Assembly (NCBI GenBank): GCA_040752215.1
Contig: JBFMEX010000068.1
Coordinates: 11,958-75,957 of the forward strand
From: JBFMEX01 sp040752215
Lineage (GTDB): Bacteria > Pseudomonadota > Alphaproteobacteria > Rhizobiales > Hyphomicrobiaceae
Reading direction: 5' to 3'
Length of the DNA: 64,000 nt
Position numbers and translations under genes: made by a program
The notes under the pieces: generated by a model
Databases searched by the model: none
Told to the model about the DNA's origin: nothing
The model's input: the letters and a program-made list of their open reading frames with translations, nothing else
Part shown: in pieces, positions 1-8,567 of the stretch
Layout of the letters: the number at the start of each line of letters is the position of its first letter
How positions within the stretch are numbered: the stretch's first letter is position 1

Positions 1-366
1 GGCTGCTTCTCGATCCTGTGCGAGGTGACCACCTCGGAGGTTGCCGAGTATCTGGCCGACACGATGCCGATCCCGATCATCAGCCTCGGTGCCGGCAACT
101 GCGCCGACGGCGTGCACATCATCTCCTCGGACCTGTTCCACCTGTGGGAGGAGCACGTGCCGAAGCACAGTCGCATCTACACCGACCTGATCCCGATCAT
201 GGAGGACGTGATCACCCGCTACATGAAGGACGTGGTGACACGCGACTACCCGGGCCCCAAGGAGACGATCCACATGGATCCCGACGAGCTCGCGGCGTTC
301 GCCAAGGAGATGAAGTGGGAGAAGAAGCTCGACGAGCTCGGATCAGCCAAGAAGAAGTCGGCCTGA
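1..366 (+). CDS. panB: 3-methyl-2-oxobutanoate hydroxymethyltransferase, C-terminal part (5' partial)
   Basis: The frame is open from base 1, so the gene begins left of the window and only the last 121 residues are visible. The enzyme transfers a hydroxymethyl group from methylene-tetrahydrofolate to 2-oxoisovalerate in pantothenate synthesis. Visible family features are the IPIISLGAGNCADG stretch, which matches the GIGAG...DG motif, and the following PK...Y and YPGP pattern near the C-terminus. The tail is lysine-rich. A strong hairpin follows the stop. The fragment diverges somewhat from the usual GIGAG motif (SLGAG), so a PanB-like paralogue is possible. Confidence 0.8.
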   Translation, partial: GCFSILCEVTTSEVAEYLADTMPIPIISLGAGNCADGVHIISSDLFHLWEEHVPKHSRIYTDLIPIMEDVITRYMKDVVTRDYPGPKETIHMDPDELAAFAKEMKWEKKLDELGSAKKKSA

Positions 367-400
367 GCCTCGGTGCATTCGGACTGGATCCACGAATTGG

Positions 401-427
401 TACGGCGCGCCTTGCGGGCGCGCCGTA
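401..427 (+). terminator. Hairpin terminator after panB
   Basis: A perfect 11-bp inverted repeat (401-411 with 417-427, loop TTGCG) lies 35 bp after the panB stop and is followed by a weak T-rich stretch. It also sits just past the stop of the leftward gene at 454-636, so it may serve both directions. Confidence 0.6.
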
Positions 428-453
428 TTGCTTCCGACGAGGCTTCACTCACT

Positions 454-636
454 TCAGGCCAGCAGGGCAAAGCCCGCCAGCGCGACGAGGGCAACCAGCC
501 CCCATGCCCAATTGCGACCGCTGCGTGCGCGAACGCAGTCATATGCCAGCGAGCAATCGCTGCACTGGCTCGGGTCGGCGGCCTGACACGACTGCCTGGG
601 GCCAAATCCACCGTTGATCTTGGTCGTCTCGCTCAT
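454..636 (-). CDS. Small cysteine-rich single-pass membrane protein behind an FNR/FixK box
   Basis: This 60-residue protein has four cysteines in its first half (C-X8-C-X2-C-X6-C, from about residue 16) and one C-terminal transmembrane segment (about residues 43-59). I do not recognise the family. The ATG at 636 was chosen because AGGAAGG lies 7-8 bases upstream; a longer reading from 675 lacks this support. The upstream region carries a perfect TTGA-N6-TCAA box, which suggests induction at low oxygen. The cysteine spacing could bind a metal or Fe-S cluster, but that is inference only. Confidence 0.7.
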   Translation of the reverse strand: MSETTKINGGFGPRQSCQAADPSQCSDCSLAYDCVRARSGRNWAWGLVALVALAGFALLA

Positions 637-698
637 GTCCGCGCCCTTCCTCGTTGCTTCTCCACTGGCCTGCAAATCCCCGGCGGATGTCGAGATGA

Positions 699-739
699 AT
701 CTTATGGAGGCGCCCCATTCGCTCCTTGACTGCGGTCAA
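699..739 (-). promoter_or_regulatory. FNR/FixK-type promoter for the small cysteine-rich gene
   Basis: TTGACTGCGGTCAA at 726-739 matches the TTGA-N6-TCAA consensus perfectly. On the minus strand a TAAGAT hexamer (699-704) fits a -10 element and predicts a start near 692. The box would then be centred about 40.5-41.5 bases upstream, the class II position for FNR/FixK activators. The downstream gene starts at 636. Confidence 0.6.
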
Positions 740-940
740 TTGCGTCGCCGCCGACATGCCCTTCGGCAATGAATAGTCGGAATGAATAAATAGAGCCCGC
801 CACTATTCAGCGTCGGGCTCGAGTTGGCGCGTGCGGACGGTGCCAACAAGCGCCGTCTCTTTATAATTCGATCTGCCCTATGAAGAGCGCTGCTCGCCGC
901 GGGGGGCGGACCCGAGGGCCGCCACCCGACGGCGCATCGA

Positions 941-1525
941 TCAGTTCTTGATCGGCGGACAGTCCTTCATGCAGCGCGTGGCCTTGGTATCGGGCCGGTC
1001 GTCGCGAATGAAGCCGTCCTTGTTCGGCATCTGAACGGCCGCCAGCGTCTTGGCATCCATCACCGCATCCGCGGGCACGAGGCCGTTGAGGTGCAGGATG
1101 TAGGCCGAGAGCGCATAGACCTGATCGTTGGTGAGACTCTGCGGCGCCGTCATCGGCATCGCCCGCCTCGTGTAGTCGAACAGGATCGGCGCGTAGGGAT
1201 ACATGCTGCCCGGCGTCAGCACCCGCTTGTCGGTGGTGAACGAGCCGATGCCGCCGACCATGGAGCCGTAGTTCGAGCCGCCCTTGGCCTCCTCGCCGTG
1301 GCAGGTGACGCACTGCTCGGCGAAGATCTTCTTGCCGTCGGCGACGCTTCCCTTGCCGGCCGGCAGACCTTTGCCGTCCGACGTCGAGATGTCGATGTTC
1401 CAGGCGGCGATGTCGTCCTCGGTAATTGCCTTGCCGTATTTGACACCGGGTCCGCCCGCGATAGCCGACGTTGCCGCGAGGACGGCAACCGACGCGGCGC
1501 CGATAACGAGCTTAAGCGATCGCAT
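941..1525 (-). CDS. soxD: Monohaem cytochrome c subunit of sulfite dehydrogenase (SoxD-like)
   Basis: A 194-residue exported c-type cytochrome. It has a signal peptide (residues 1-23, ending AIA), one haem site CVTCH (Cys72, Cys75, His76) and a likely axial methionine in the AMPM segment. It should accept electrons from the molybdenum subunit encoded just upstream and pass them to the respiratory chain. It is shorter than classical dihaem SoxD and resembles the short monohaem versions, so it may act like the SorB partner of a sulfite dehydrogenase. The ATG at 1525 overlaps the soxC stop by 14 bp and is preceded by GGGGGAGGTGG, which argues for translational coupling. Confidence 0.8.
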   Translation of the reverse strand: MRSLKLVIGAASVAVLAATSAIAGGPGVKYGKAITEDDIAAWNIDISTSDGKGLPAGKGSVADGKKIFAEQCVTCHGEEAKGGSNYGSMVGGIGSFTTDKRVLTPGSMYPYAPILFDYTRRAMPMTAPQSLTNDQVYALSAYILHLNGLVPADAVMDAKTLAAVQMPNKDGFIRDDRPDTKATRCMKDCPPIKN

Positions 1526-2822
1526 TGGCCACCTCCCCCGCCGGGCTGATCGACCACGGGAAGATCGCGTTGTGGTGCTGCACGAAGCCGGTGATCGCGC
1601 GCACCTTGTCGATGTCGGCGACCGTCGGCTGCACGTAGCCGGTGCTGTCGACCGCGCGGCTGGCAATCTTCGCCGGCCCTCCGTCCCACTTCCAGCGGTA
1701 GCGGAATCGGGTTAGGCATTTTTCGAGCACGGGCGGCTCCAGGGTGGCCTCCGTCCAGTTCTTGCCGCCGTCGACGGTGATGTCGACGGTCTTGATGGTG
1801 CCGTTGCCGGACCAGGCGAAGCCCTCGATCTCAACCATGCCGGGGCCGGGCAGCTGCATGCCGCCCGACGGCCGTGTGATCACCGACTTGCACTCCATCG
1901 TGAAGCTGAACTGGCGCCACTTGCCGCCCGGCATCGGGTCGGTGTAGCGCGCCGTCTCGCTTCTCAGGTGCCACGGCTTGTCGGAGACCTTGATGCGCCT
2001 GAGCCACTTGACCGAGACGTTGCCTTCCCAGCCCGGCACGAGTGCACGCAGCGGGTAGCCGTTCTCGGGCCTCAGCCGCTCGCCGTTCATGCCGTAGACC
2101 AGCAGCACGTCGTCATTGCACTTTTCGATCGGCACCGAGCGCCCGTGCGCAGAGCCGTCCGCACCTTCGAACAGCACCCACTTGGCGCCGTCCGCGAGCC
2201 CAGCCTCCTCTAGCAGCCAGGAGACCGGAATGCCGGTCCACTGCGCGCAGGACAGCAGGCCATGCGTCTGTTGCACGGTCTTCGACTTCACCGCCTTCCA
2301 GTCGGTCAGGCCGTTGCCCGAGCATTCCAGGAAGTGGAACTTGGAAACGGCCGGATAGCGCATCAGGTCGCTCATCGAGAACTTGAGCGGCTGCTTCACC
2401 ATGCCGTGGATGACCAGCGTGTGCTTATCCGGATCGATGTCGGGAATGCCCGCATGATGACGCTCGAACACGAGACCGTTGGGGGTGACGATGCCGAGCT
2501 GGTGCTGAAGCGGCGTCATGCTCCAGTCCGACCAGTTCTGCTTGTTGACGAACACGTCGGTGCGGTTGCGGGTCACGTGCGCCTCGTACTTCGAGGGCAT
2601 CCCGTACACCTTGGGTTCGATGATCCGACCCATCTCCTTGTTGGTCGGGGGTATGGCGAGCTTCTCCGCCCGCGCCTCGACGAGGCCGGCGCCGGTCGCA
2701 ACGGTTGCCCCGGCGACCGCCACGCTGCCACGCAAGAACCGGCGGCGGTCGGCCGAGACCGGCCCATCGGCCACGGCACGGTCCGTCGGTGGACCGTCTC
2801 GGACCACTTCCTTCCTGGACAT
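1512..2822 (-). CDS. soxC: SoxC-type sulfite dehydrogenase molybdopterin subunit
   Basis: A 436-residue sulfite-oxidase-family molybdoenzyme. It has a twin-arginine signal (DRRRFLRG at residues 25-32) for export in folded form. The molybdenum-ligating cysteine lies in HFLECSGNG (Cys167), and the C-terminal dimerisation domain is intact. It would oxidise sulfite to sulfate, or the sulfur of a carrier-bound group if it acts as a true SoxCD. No soxXYZAB genes are visible here, so a stand-alone sulfite dehydrogenase role fits better. The start has AAGGGAG upstream. A sulfite-releasing monooxygenase cluster lies about 9.5 kb away (msmA at 12324), a plausible sulfite source. Confidence 0.85.
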   Translation of the reverse strand: MSRKEVVRDGPPTDRAVADGPVSADRRRFLRGSVAVAGATVATGAGLVEARAEKLAIPPTNKEMGRIIEPKVYGMPSKYEAHVTRNRTDVFVNKQNWSDWSMTPLQHQLGIVTPNGLVFERHHAGIPDIDPDKHTLVIHGMVKQPLKFSMSDLMRYPAVSKFHFLECSGNGLTDWKAVKSKTVQQTHGLLSCAQWTGIPVSWLLEEAGLADGAKWVLFEGADGSAHGRSVPIEKCNDDVLLVYGMNGERLRPENGYPLRALVPGWEGNVSVKWLRRIKVSDKPWHLRSETARYTDPMPGGKWRQFSFTMECKSVITRPSGGMQLPGPGMVEIEGFAWSGNGTIKTVDITVDGGKNWTEATLEPPVLEKCLTRFRYRWKWDGGPAKIASRAVDSTGYVQPTVADIDKVRAITGFVQHHNAIFPWSISPAGEVANAIA

Positions 2823-3069
2823 CGCAGAATCTCCCTTGTTGCTTCCCTTCCCATCGTCGGCAACCGTATCGGCGTCGCGCCGTCGAAAGCGCAGGTGCCG
2901 GGTCTCTTGCGGACCTTTTGGTGGCAGCGTCGGGAGAGCGTCGATTGCAGGAGGTCACCGGCTCTCGCAGTGCAGCATGCCACTTTCGTATTGCGACCGA
3001 CTGTCACACGATAGGTCTCTGCTCTCGCAGCGAACAAGCTGATTGCACCTATCCGTCGATAGGATCGAG

Positions 3070-5712
3070 CTATCCTGCTGCCGAGCGAGACGGCCGCCGG
3101 GTCTCGGCCCGCCGGCGCTGGCGCAGCGTGCGCGTCACGGCCAGGAATGCCGCCGCGAGCAGCGGGCCCGCGGCCAGATTGACGATGGTCAACCAGCGCC
3201 CAAGACGGATCGCGCGTTCGCGCATCGCGCGGCGCAGCTGGCGCAGCTCCTTGCGCACCGGCAGCAACCGCGTCTCGAGTGTGCCGATCTGCTCGCGAAC
3301 CGCGGATGGAAGCTCGGCCGCACTCTTGACGCCGCTCGTCTCCACCACCTTGGCGATCGCCGCCTCGGTCCGCGAGATCGCCTCGGCAAGCTCGGCCTCG
3401 CGCGCGCGATGCACCGCCTGCGCGTCGCGCATCAGTTCGGCGACCCGCGTGAACGGCCGGCTGAGACGGCCACGGCCTCGGATCGCGAGCAGACGCGGAT
3501 CGCCGGCCGCCGACTCGACCATGTTGAGCAGGAAAGCGATGTTGTCGTTGATCGGCCGCGCTTGGACCTTGCCGTCCGTCTCCCCCTGCTGGACCGCGAA
3601 CGGGTCGAGCACCCAGTCCGCGTCGGCGATGGCGAACACTGCCGGCACGCCGCTCGAGCGCGCGAGATGGGGCCGAGGCGTGGCACCCTCCGCAACCGGC
3701 GGTGCGACCGCGAATGCGCTTTCCACCGGTGCCGTCACCGCCGCCGCGAGCACCCGCGTGCCCCCCTCCGCCTTGAACGTCGCCGCCAGCGTCTCCGGCG
3801 TCCCCGCCTCGATCTCCTGGCGCGCCAGTGTGCCGCTCTCTTCGCTGGTCGTCACCAGCGCGATGCCGCGCCCGTCCGCGACGCGGATCTCGCCCGGCTC
3901 CGCGAACAAGAGCTCGCCGAGGTTGGCCACGACCGGATGATCGCCGGCAACCTGGTCGGGGCCGACCTTTACCCAATAGGGATAGGCGAGCATCTGCTGA
4001 TCGGGCTGGCGCACCGGAGCGGCGAGGCGCCCATCGCCGATCACCCGCTGACCGGCGAATGTCAGGCCGTAGCGGGCGAGAATGTCTGAGATGTCGTCGA
4101 TCTCCGCCGACGGCTCGGAGACGGCCACGTTCTGCGCGCGGTCGAGGCGCAGGAACGGATCCATCATCGCCACCAGACCCTTGCCTGCCATCACGTGCTG
4201 GTCGAGCGCATACAGCATCGATCGCTTCAGGATCGGCGCCTTGATCACGATCACCGCGTCGAGGTCGTCGGGCAGCGTGTCGGCGAAATGCGGCAGCACC
4301 GCCACGTCGTAGGCGCGCTTCAGCTCCTCGAGGACCGCGAGCCCCTCGCGCGGCTCGCTCGCATGGCGAGGTGCGAGCAGCGGCGTCAGCACGCCGACCC
4401 GCCGCGGGCGTGTGCGCGAGAGATTGGTCAGCGCCAGCGCGATGTCGTACTCGAGTTGCCCTTCCCGGCGCAGGTCGAGATAGGGAATCGTCAGCCGGCG
4501 CTCGCCCATCTGCAACACGAGGCCGAGCATGAAGCTGTCGCCCGAGCTCATCGGCACGCGCGCTATTCCGGTCGCCGCTGCCTCCGCCTCGCTGTCGCTG
4601 TCCGGCGCCGGGTCCAACTCGGTGAGAACGAGCCGGCCGCCCGAGTGACGCGCAATCTCGCCGACGATCTCGCGCACGCGGCGGGCATGCGCCCGGATCG
4701 CTTGCGGCACGCTCGCCTCGCTGGCGCTCCAGTAGAGCCGCGCCTCGACGCCCGCCGGAAGCCCGCCCGCGAGCGCCGCCGTCTCGGCATGCAGCGACAG
4801 CTCGCGGGCCGCCGTTACATCGAGCCCGACCGGCTGGCGCCCGGCGAGGGCGACGATCCCGAGCGCCAAAGCGCCCGCTCCCGCCGCGACCAACCCGCCG
4901 GCGAGACGCCGCATCGCTGTCGGCGCGGCACTCCGGCGGCCGGTCAGGATGCGCGTGGCAGCGACCAGCGCCAGCGCCGATGCGAGGACGAAGTAAACGA
5001 TCGCGGCCAGCTCGATGCGGCCGGCCGCCATCCGGTCGAGCCAGTGCTTCGGGCTGGCCAGCGCCAGCGCATCGACTAGCGCCCCGCCCGGGAGACCACG
5101 CACCAGCCGCGGCACTACATCCCAGCCGATTAGCAGCAGCACCAGCAGTGCACCGAGCCCGAGCAGGTAGGCCCCGACCTGCTCGCGGGCCAACGCCGCG
5201 GCGAGGAGCGCGATCGCCAGCGAGGTCGCGAGCAGCAGCGTCGCGCCGAGCGCGCCGGCCAGCGCCGCGCCCCAGTCCGGCGCACCGAGGTAGGCGATCG
5301 TCGCCGCAAGTGGCACCAAAGCCAGTGCCAGCGTGATCGCCAACAGCGCGCTGCCGGCCAGCCACTTGCCGGTCACGATCGCCATCGGGCTCAACGGCAT
5401 CGTCATGGTCAGCTCAAGCGCTCGGTCGCCCGGCTCGTCGAGGAACGCCCGCATGGCGAGCGCTGGCACCAAGAACAACGATATCCACGGCAGGAACGTC
5501 CACGCCATCTCGAGCGAGGCGACGTCCGAGGCATAGAGATCGCCGACGAGGAGCACCGCGACACTCGTCGCCAGCAGGAATGCGGTCTGGAAGACGATGC
5601 TCAGCGGCGCGTAGACGAGCCGGCGCCACTCGTGCCGGACCACCGCGTCGAGACCGGCGAGCGGCCCCGGCGATGAGCCGGACAGCGGATCGGCCCCGGC
5701 AGCGTGCGTCAT
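3070..5712 (-). CDS. Fused ABC-2 permease / GldG-like auxiliary protein
   Basis: An 880-residue membrane protein combining an N-terminal ABC-2 permease (about residues 20-270, some six membrane helices) with a GldG-like ABC_transp_aux region and a final membrane helix near the C-terminus (about residue 845). In gliding Bacteroidetes the equivalents are separate GldF and GldG proteins; in other bacteria such systems are exporters of unknown cargo. The ATG at 5712 overlaps the stop of the ATPase gene by 4 bp (ATGA), so the longer upstream reading is not used. A DUF4340 partner gene often follows this pair elsewhere, but none is seen here. Confidence 0.75.
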   Translation of the reverse strand: MTHAAGADPLSGSSPGPLAGLDAVVRHEWRRLVYAPLSIVFQTAFLLATSVAVLLVGDLYASDVASLEMAWTFLPWISLFLVPALAMRAFLDEPGDRALELTMTMPLSPMAIVTGKWLAGSALLAITLALALVPLAATIAYLGAPDWGAALAGALGATLLLATSLAIALLAAALAREQVGAYLLGLGALLVLLLIGWDVVPRLVRGLPGGALVDALALASPKHWLDRMAAGRIELAAIVYFVLASALALVAATRILTGRRSAAPTAMRRLAGGLVAAGAGALALGIVALAGRQPVGLDVTAARELSLHAETAALAGGLPAGVEARLYWSASEASVPQAIRAHARRVREIVGEIARHSGGRLVLTELDPAPDSDSEAEAAATGIARVPMSSGDSFMLGLVLQMGERRLTIPYLDLRREGQLEYDIALALTNLSRTRPRRVGVLTPLLAPRHASEPREGLAVLEELKRAYDVAVLPHFADTLPDDLDAVIVIKAPILKRSMLYALDQHVMAGKGLVAMMDPFLRLDRAQNVAVSEPSAEIDDISDILARYGLTFAGQRVIGDGRLAAPVRQPDQQMLAYPYWVKVGPDQVAGDHPVVANLGELLFAEPGEIRVADGRGIALVTTSEESGTLARQEIEAGTPETLAATFKAEGGTRVLAAAVTAPVESAFAVAPPVAEGATPRPHLARSSGVPAVFAIADADWVLDPFAVQQGETDGKVQARPINDNIAFLLNMVESAAGDPRLLAIRGRGRLSRPFTRVAELMRDAQAVHRAREAELAEAISRTEAAIAKVVETSGVKSAAELPSAVREQIGTLETRLLPVRKELRQLRRAMRERAIRLGRWLTIVNLAAGPLLAAAFLAVTRTLRQRRRAETRRPSRSAAG

Positions 5713-6440
5713 GGAGCGCCCTGCTCTGCCTCGCCGGCGACCAGCCGCGCGAACGCCGGCGCAAGACGCCCGTTGCCGTCGGCCAGCTCCGCGCGTGGCG
5801 CGTCGGCGACGATGCGGCCTGCGGCGATGACGATCAGCCGGTCGCAGAGCTGCTCGGCCTCCTCGAGGATGTGGGTCGACATCAGGATCGCCTTGCTGCG
5901 ACCCATCTCGGTCAGCACACACCGTAAATGCGCCTTCTGCAGCGGATCGAGCCCGTCGGTCGGCTCGTCGAGGATCAGCACCGGCGGATCGTGCAGCACC
6001 GCCTGCGCCAGCCACGCCCGCTGGCGCCATCCTTTCGACAACGTACCCATGATCCGATCCATTGCCGCCGCGAGGCCGGTCAGCTCAGCGGCCCGCTCGA
6101 TCGCTCGCGCAAGGTCCGCACCACGAAATCCGCGCGCCTCGCCGACGAACGTCAACAGCTCGCGAACGGTGAGCTCGGCGAAGCCGGCGGCGGCTTCCGG
6201 CAGATAGCCGAGCCGGCGACGCGCCTCGAGCGGCGCACGCGCGACATCAAAGCCGGCGATCCGCGCCGTGCCGGAATCGGCGCCGAGATAACCGGCGAGC
6301 ATGCGCATCGTCGTCGACTTGCCGGCCCCGTTGGCGCCGAGAAATCCGACGATCGTGCCCGCTCCAAGCGCAAACGATATGCCGGCGACGGCCGCCCGGC
6401 CGCGAAATGACTTGGTGAGCTCGTGCGCCTCGATCAGCAT
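5709..6440 (-). CDS. ABC transporter ATP-binding protein, GldA-like
   Basis: A 243-residue ATPase that powers the fused GldFG-like permease directly downstream. It has Walker A GANGAGKST, the family-type signature LSKGW, Walker B VLILDEP with the D-loop GLDP, and the switch histidine in MSTHILEEA. The LSKG(Y/M/W) signature is typical of the GldA/CcmA branch. The genes are coupled by a 4-bp overlap. Cargo cannot be deduced from the sequence. Confidence 0.8.
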   Translation of the reverse strand: MLIEAHELTKSFRGRAAVAGISFALGAGTIVGFLGANGAGKSTTMRMLAGYLGADSGTARIAGFDVARAPLEARRRLGYLPEAAAGFAELTVRELLTFVGEARGFRGADLARAIERAAELTGLAAAMDRIMGTLSKGWRQRAWLAQAVLHDPPVLILDEPTDGLDPLQKAHLRCVLTEMGRSKAILMSTHILEEAEQLCDRLIVIAAGRIVADAPRAELADGNGRLAPAFARLVAGEAEQGAP

Positions 6441-6541
6441 GTCATCCCTGCGACCGGTGTCACCCGGCCGACGCTGTGCAGATCATGAGCGATCGAGAAT
6501 GCACCGGCAGCGCTCGTAGCATTGGCGAGGCACTGACGGCC

Positions 6542-6754
6542 TCAGCGCCCCGACATGAACCCGGCGACGATGAAGAGGGCGATGCTGGCGAATGTCAACG
6601 CGTATCCGACACGGATGATGAACACCGTAGAAAGTGGGGGCGGGCCATTGCCCTTCGGCCGCATAACGCTCGCCACCGTCACCAGCACCGCGCCGAGAAT
6701 CGCGAGCGTGACGATGACCGGACGCGAGGTCGCAACGGCAAGCAGCTCCCACAT
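6542..6754 (-). CDS. Small two-helix membrane protein at the end of the msm importer operon
   Basis: A 70-residue protein with two predicted membrane helices (about residues 11-30 and 45-66) and a Pro/Gly-rich link. It starts 15 bp after the preceding ATPase stop on the same strand, so it is probably the last gene of the importer operon. Its Shine-Dalgarno sequence is weak, which suggests coupling to the gene above. I do not recognise the family. Confidence 0.55.
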   Translation of the reverse strand: MWELLAVATSRPVIVTLAILGAVLVTVASVMRPKGNGPPPLSTVFIIRVGYALTFASIALFIVAGFMSGR

Positions 6755-6769
6755 GCCCGGTCGATCCGG

Positions 6770-7657
6770 CTAATGTCCGCCGCCGCCCGAGACCTTGAAC
6801 GCCTTGCCGCCCGACGACGGGCTGCGGAAGCTCTTCATCGCCTCCTGGTGCAGGATCGCCATCGCATCGCGCTTGTAGGCATAGGCCTCCGGCGAGCTCA
6901 GCATCGTGTAGTGGCGCGGGCGCGGCAGTTGGATCTCGATCAACTTGCGCATGCTGGCCGGGCGGTTGGACAGCACCACCAGCCGGTCGGCCAGGAAGAT
7001 CGCCTCGTCGATCTCGCTGGTGACGAACAGGTTCGTGCGCCGGTTCTCCTCGAACAGGCGCAGGAAGAACTCCTGCATCAGCCCGCGCGACATCGCGTCG
7101 AGGCCGCGGAACGGCTCGTCCATGATCATGATGCGCGGATTGTTGATGAGCGCGCGCGCCAGCTCGGCACGCCGCTGCATGCCGCCGGAGAGCTGCAAGG
7201 GGTACTTGTGGATGAACTCGGACAGGCCGACCTTGGCCAACAGCCGGATCGCCTCGTCGTGCAGCTCCTTGCCCTTCAAGTCGCCGCGCAGCTTTGGTCC
7301 GAACACCACGTTCTCGTAGGTCGTCTGCCACGGCATCAGCGCCGTCTCCTGGAACACGACCATACGGTCCCTGGCCGGTCCCGTCACCTTCCTGCCGTCG
7401 AGCAGAATTTCGCCGCTGTCGGGGAAGTCGAAGCCGGCGATGAGATTGACGAGCGTAGACTTTCCGCAACCCGAGGGTCCGACGATGACGGTCAGCTGGC
7501 CGGGCTCGATGGTGACGCTCAGGTCCTCGATGACGGTCTGGCGCTCCCACTCCTCGCCATAGGCCTTGGTCACGTTGCGGATCTCGACGCGGCTCTTGCC
7601 CGCGGCAAAGTCCACCGGCGGCGGGGCGGCTGCGATCGGCTGCTGCATCTGGCTCAC
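6770..7657 (-). CDS. ABC importer ATPase 1, SsuB/NrtD type, lacking the switch histidine
   Basis: A 295-residue ATPase of the nitrate/sulfonate/taurine family. Walker A GPSGCGKST, Q-loop VVFQE, signature LSGGM and Walker B IMIMDEP are all present. The H-loop reads VTSEIDEA where the family has VTHDIDEA, so the histidine that contacts the ATP gamma-phosphate is replaced by serine. The GTG at 7657 is preferred because AGGAAGGG lies 9 bases upstream, overlapping the permease stop; an ATG at 7648 is the alternative. It pairs with the permease at 7674-8537 and may form a heterodimer with the second ATPase of the operon. Confidence 0.8.
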   Translation of the reverse strand: MSQMQQPIAAAPPPVDFAAGKSRVEIRNVTKAYGEEWERQTVIEDLSVTIEPGQLTVIVGPSGCGKSTLVNLIAGFDFPDSGEILLDGRKVTGPARDRMVVFQETALMPWQTTYENVVFGPKLRGDLKGKELHDEAIRLLAKVGLSEFIHKYPLQLSGGMQRRAELARALINNPRIMIMDEPFRGLDAMSRGLMQEFFLRLFEENRRTNLFVTSEIDEAIFLADRLVVLSNRPASMRKLIEIQLPRPRHYTMLSSPEAYAYKRDAMAILHQEAMKSFRSPSSGGKAFKVSGGGGH

Positions 7658-7673
7658 GCTGCGATTCCCTTCC

Positions 7674-8537
7674 TCAGAACAACCGGCGCCACGGCATGAA
7701 GTACTCGCCGAGCATGCGTATGGCGCTGCTCGAGAGATAGCCGGCAATGCCGATCGAGATCATGCCGACGACGATCTGCGGCAGCGATCCGCCCATGTAG
7801 GAGTTCCAGATGAAGAAGCCGAGGCCGCCGCCGCCCTGCGTGCCGCCGCCAGAGATCATCTCCGCCGCCAGCACCACCTCCCACGTGATGCCCATGCCGA
7901 CCGCCGCGCCGGTGAAGATCGACGGCAAGGTGCCCGGCAGGATGATCTTCGAGAACAGATCCCATTGCGACGCGCCCATCGACTGGGCGGCCCGCAGGTA
8001 GCGCACGTCGATCGAGCGCGCGCCGCCGAGCACGTTGATGACGATGGTGTAGAACGCGCCAAGGAACGTCACGAACGCAATCGACATCTCGTTGGTCGGC
8101 CAGAAGATCAGCGACGCCGGCACCCACGCGAGCGGAGGGATCGGACGCAGGATCTCGAATGGCGGGAAGAAGATGTCGCGGAAGTACCTGTTGACGGCCA
8201 GCGCGAGGCCGAACGGAATGCCGAGCAGCATTGCGGCGAGGAACCCCGACAGCACGCGCTTGAAGCTCTCGTACCAGCTCCACCAGTAGCCCGGCTTCGG
8301 CAGCACCGTCACCCATGCCGCGGCGACCTTGCTCGGCGCCGGCACGAGACCGATGAAGGGCAACCGATATCCGGTCAGCTCGTCGAACCGCGAGCCGAGC
8401 TCCCACAAGAGCAGGAAGCCGATGATGGCGACCACGCCCCGCCACATCGTCTCGTTCGAGACCCAGCGCTCGAACTTGGAGCGGCGCCGAACCCGCTGCA
8501 CGGGAGCGGACTGGATCGTATGGGCGGCATTCGACAT
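7674..8537 (-). CDS. ABC importer permease 1, SsuC/NrtB type
   Basis: A 287-residue inner-membrane permease of the BPD_transp_1 family, with about six membrane helices. The cytoplasmic coupling (EAA) loop is visible around residues 195-225 (RAAQSMGASQWDLF...LPGTLP). ATPase 1 follows immediately. A glycine-rich stretch (GGGTQGGGGLG) lies in the second half. With a second permease further upstream in the same operon, a heterodimeric channel is likely. The proposed substrate, methanesulfonate or another small sulfonate, is inferred from the divergent msmABCD operon. Confidence 0.8.
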   Translation of the reverse strand: MSNAAHTIQSAPVQRVRRRSKFERWVSNETMWRGVVAIIGFLLLWELGSRFDELTGYRLPFIGLVPAPSKVAAAWVTVLPKPGYWWSWYESFKRVLSGFLAAMLLGIPFGLALAVNRYFRDIFFPPFEILRPIPPLAWVPASLIFWPTNEMSIAFVTFLGAFYTIVINVLGGARSIDVRYLRAAQSMGASQWDLFSKIILPGTLPSIFTGAAVGMGITWEVVLAAEMISGGGTQGGGGLGFFIWNSYMGGSLPQIVVGMISIGIAGYLSSSAIRMLGEYFMPWRRLF

Positions 8538-8567
8538 CTGGTCGGCGTCTCCCTGAAAGTTGACCCG

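Noticed and set aside
539..769. A 76-residue minus-strand frame across the FNR box
   Set aside because: It overlaps the small cysteine-rich gene in another frame and contains the promoter signals. The gene at 454-636 has a proper ribosome-binding site.
941..2822. Part of a full thiosulfate-oxidising Sox system
   Set aside because: No soxX, Y, Z, A or B is visible. The cytochrome is the short monohaem kind.
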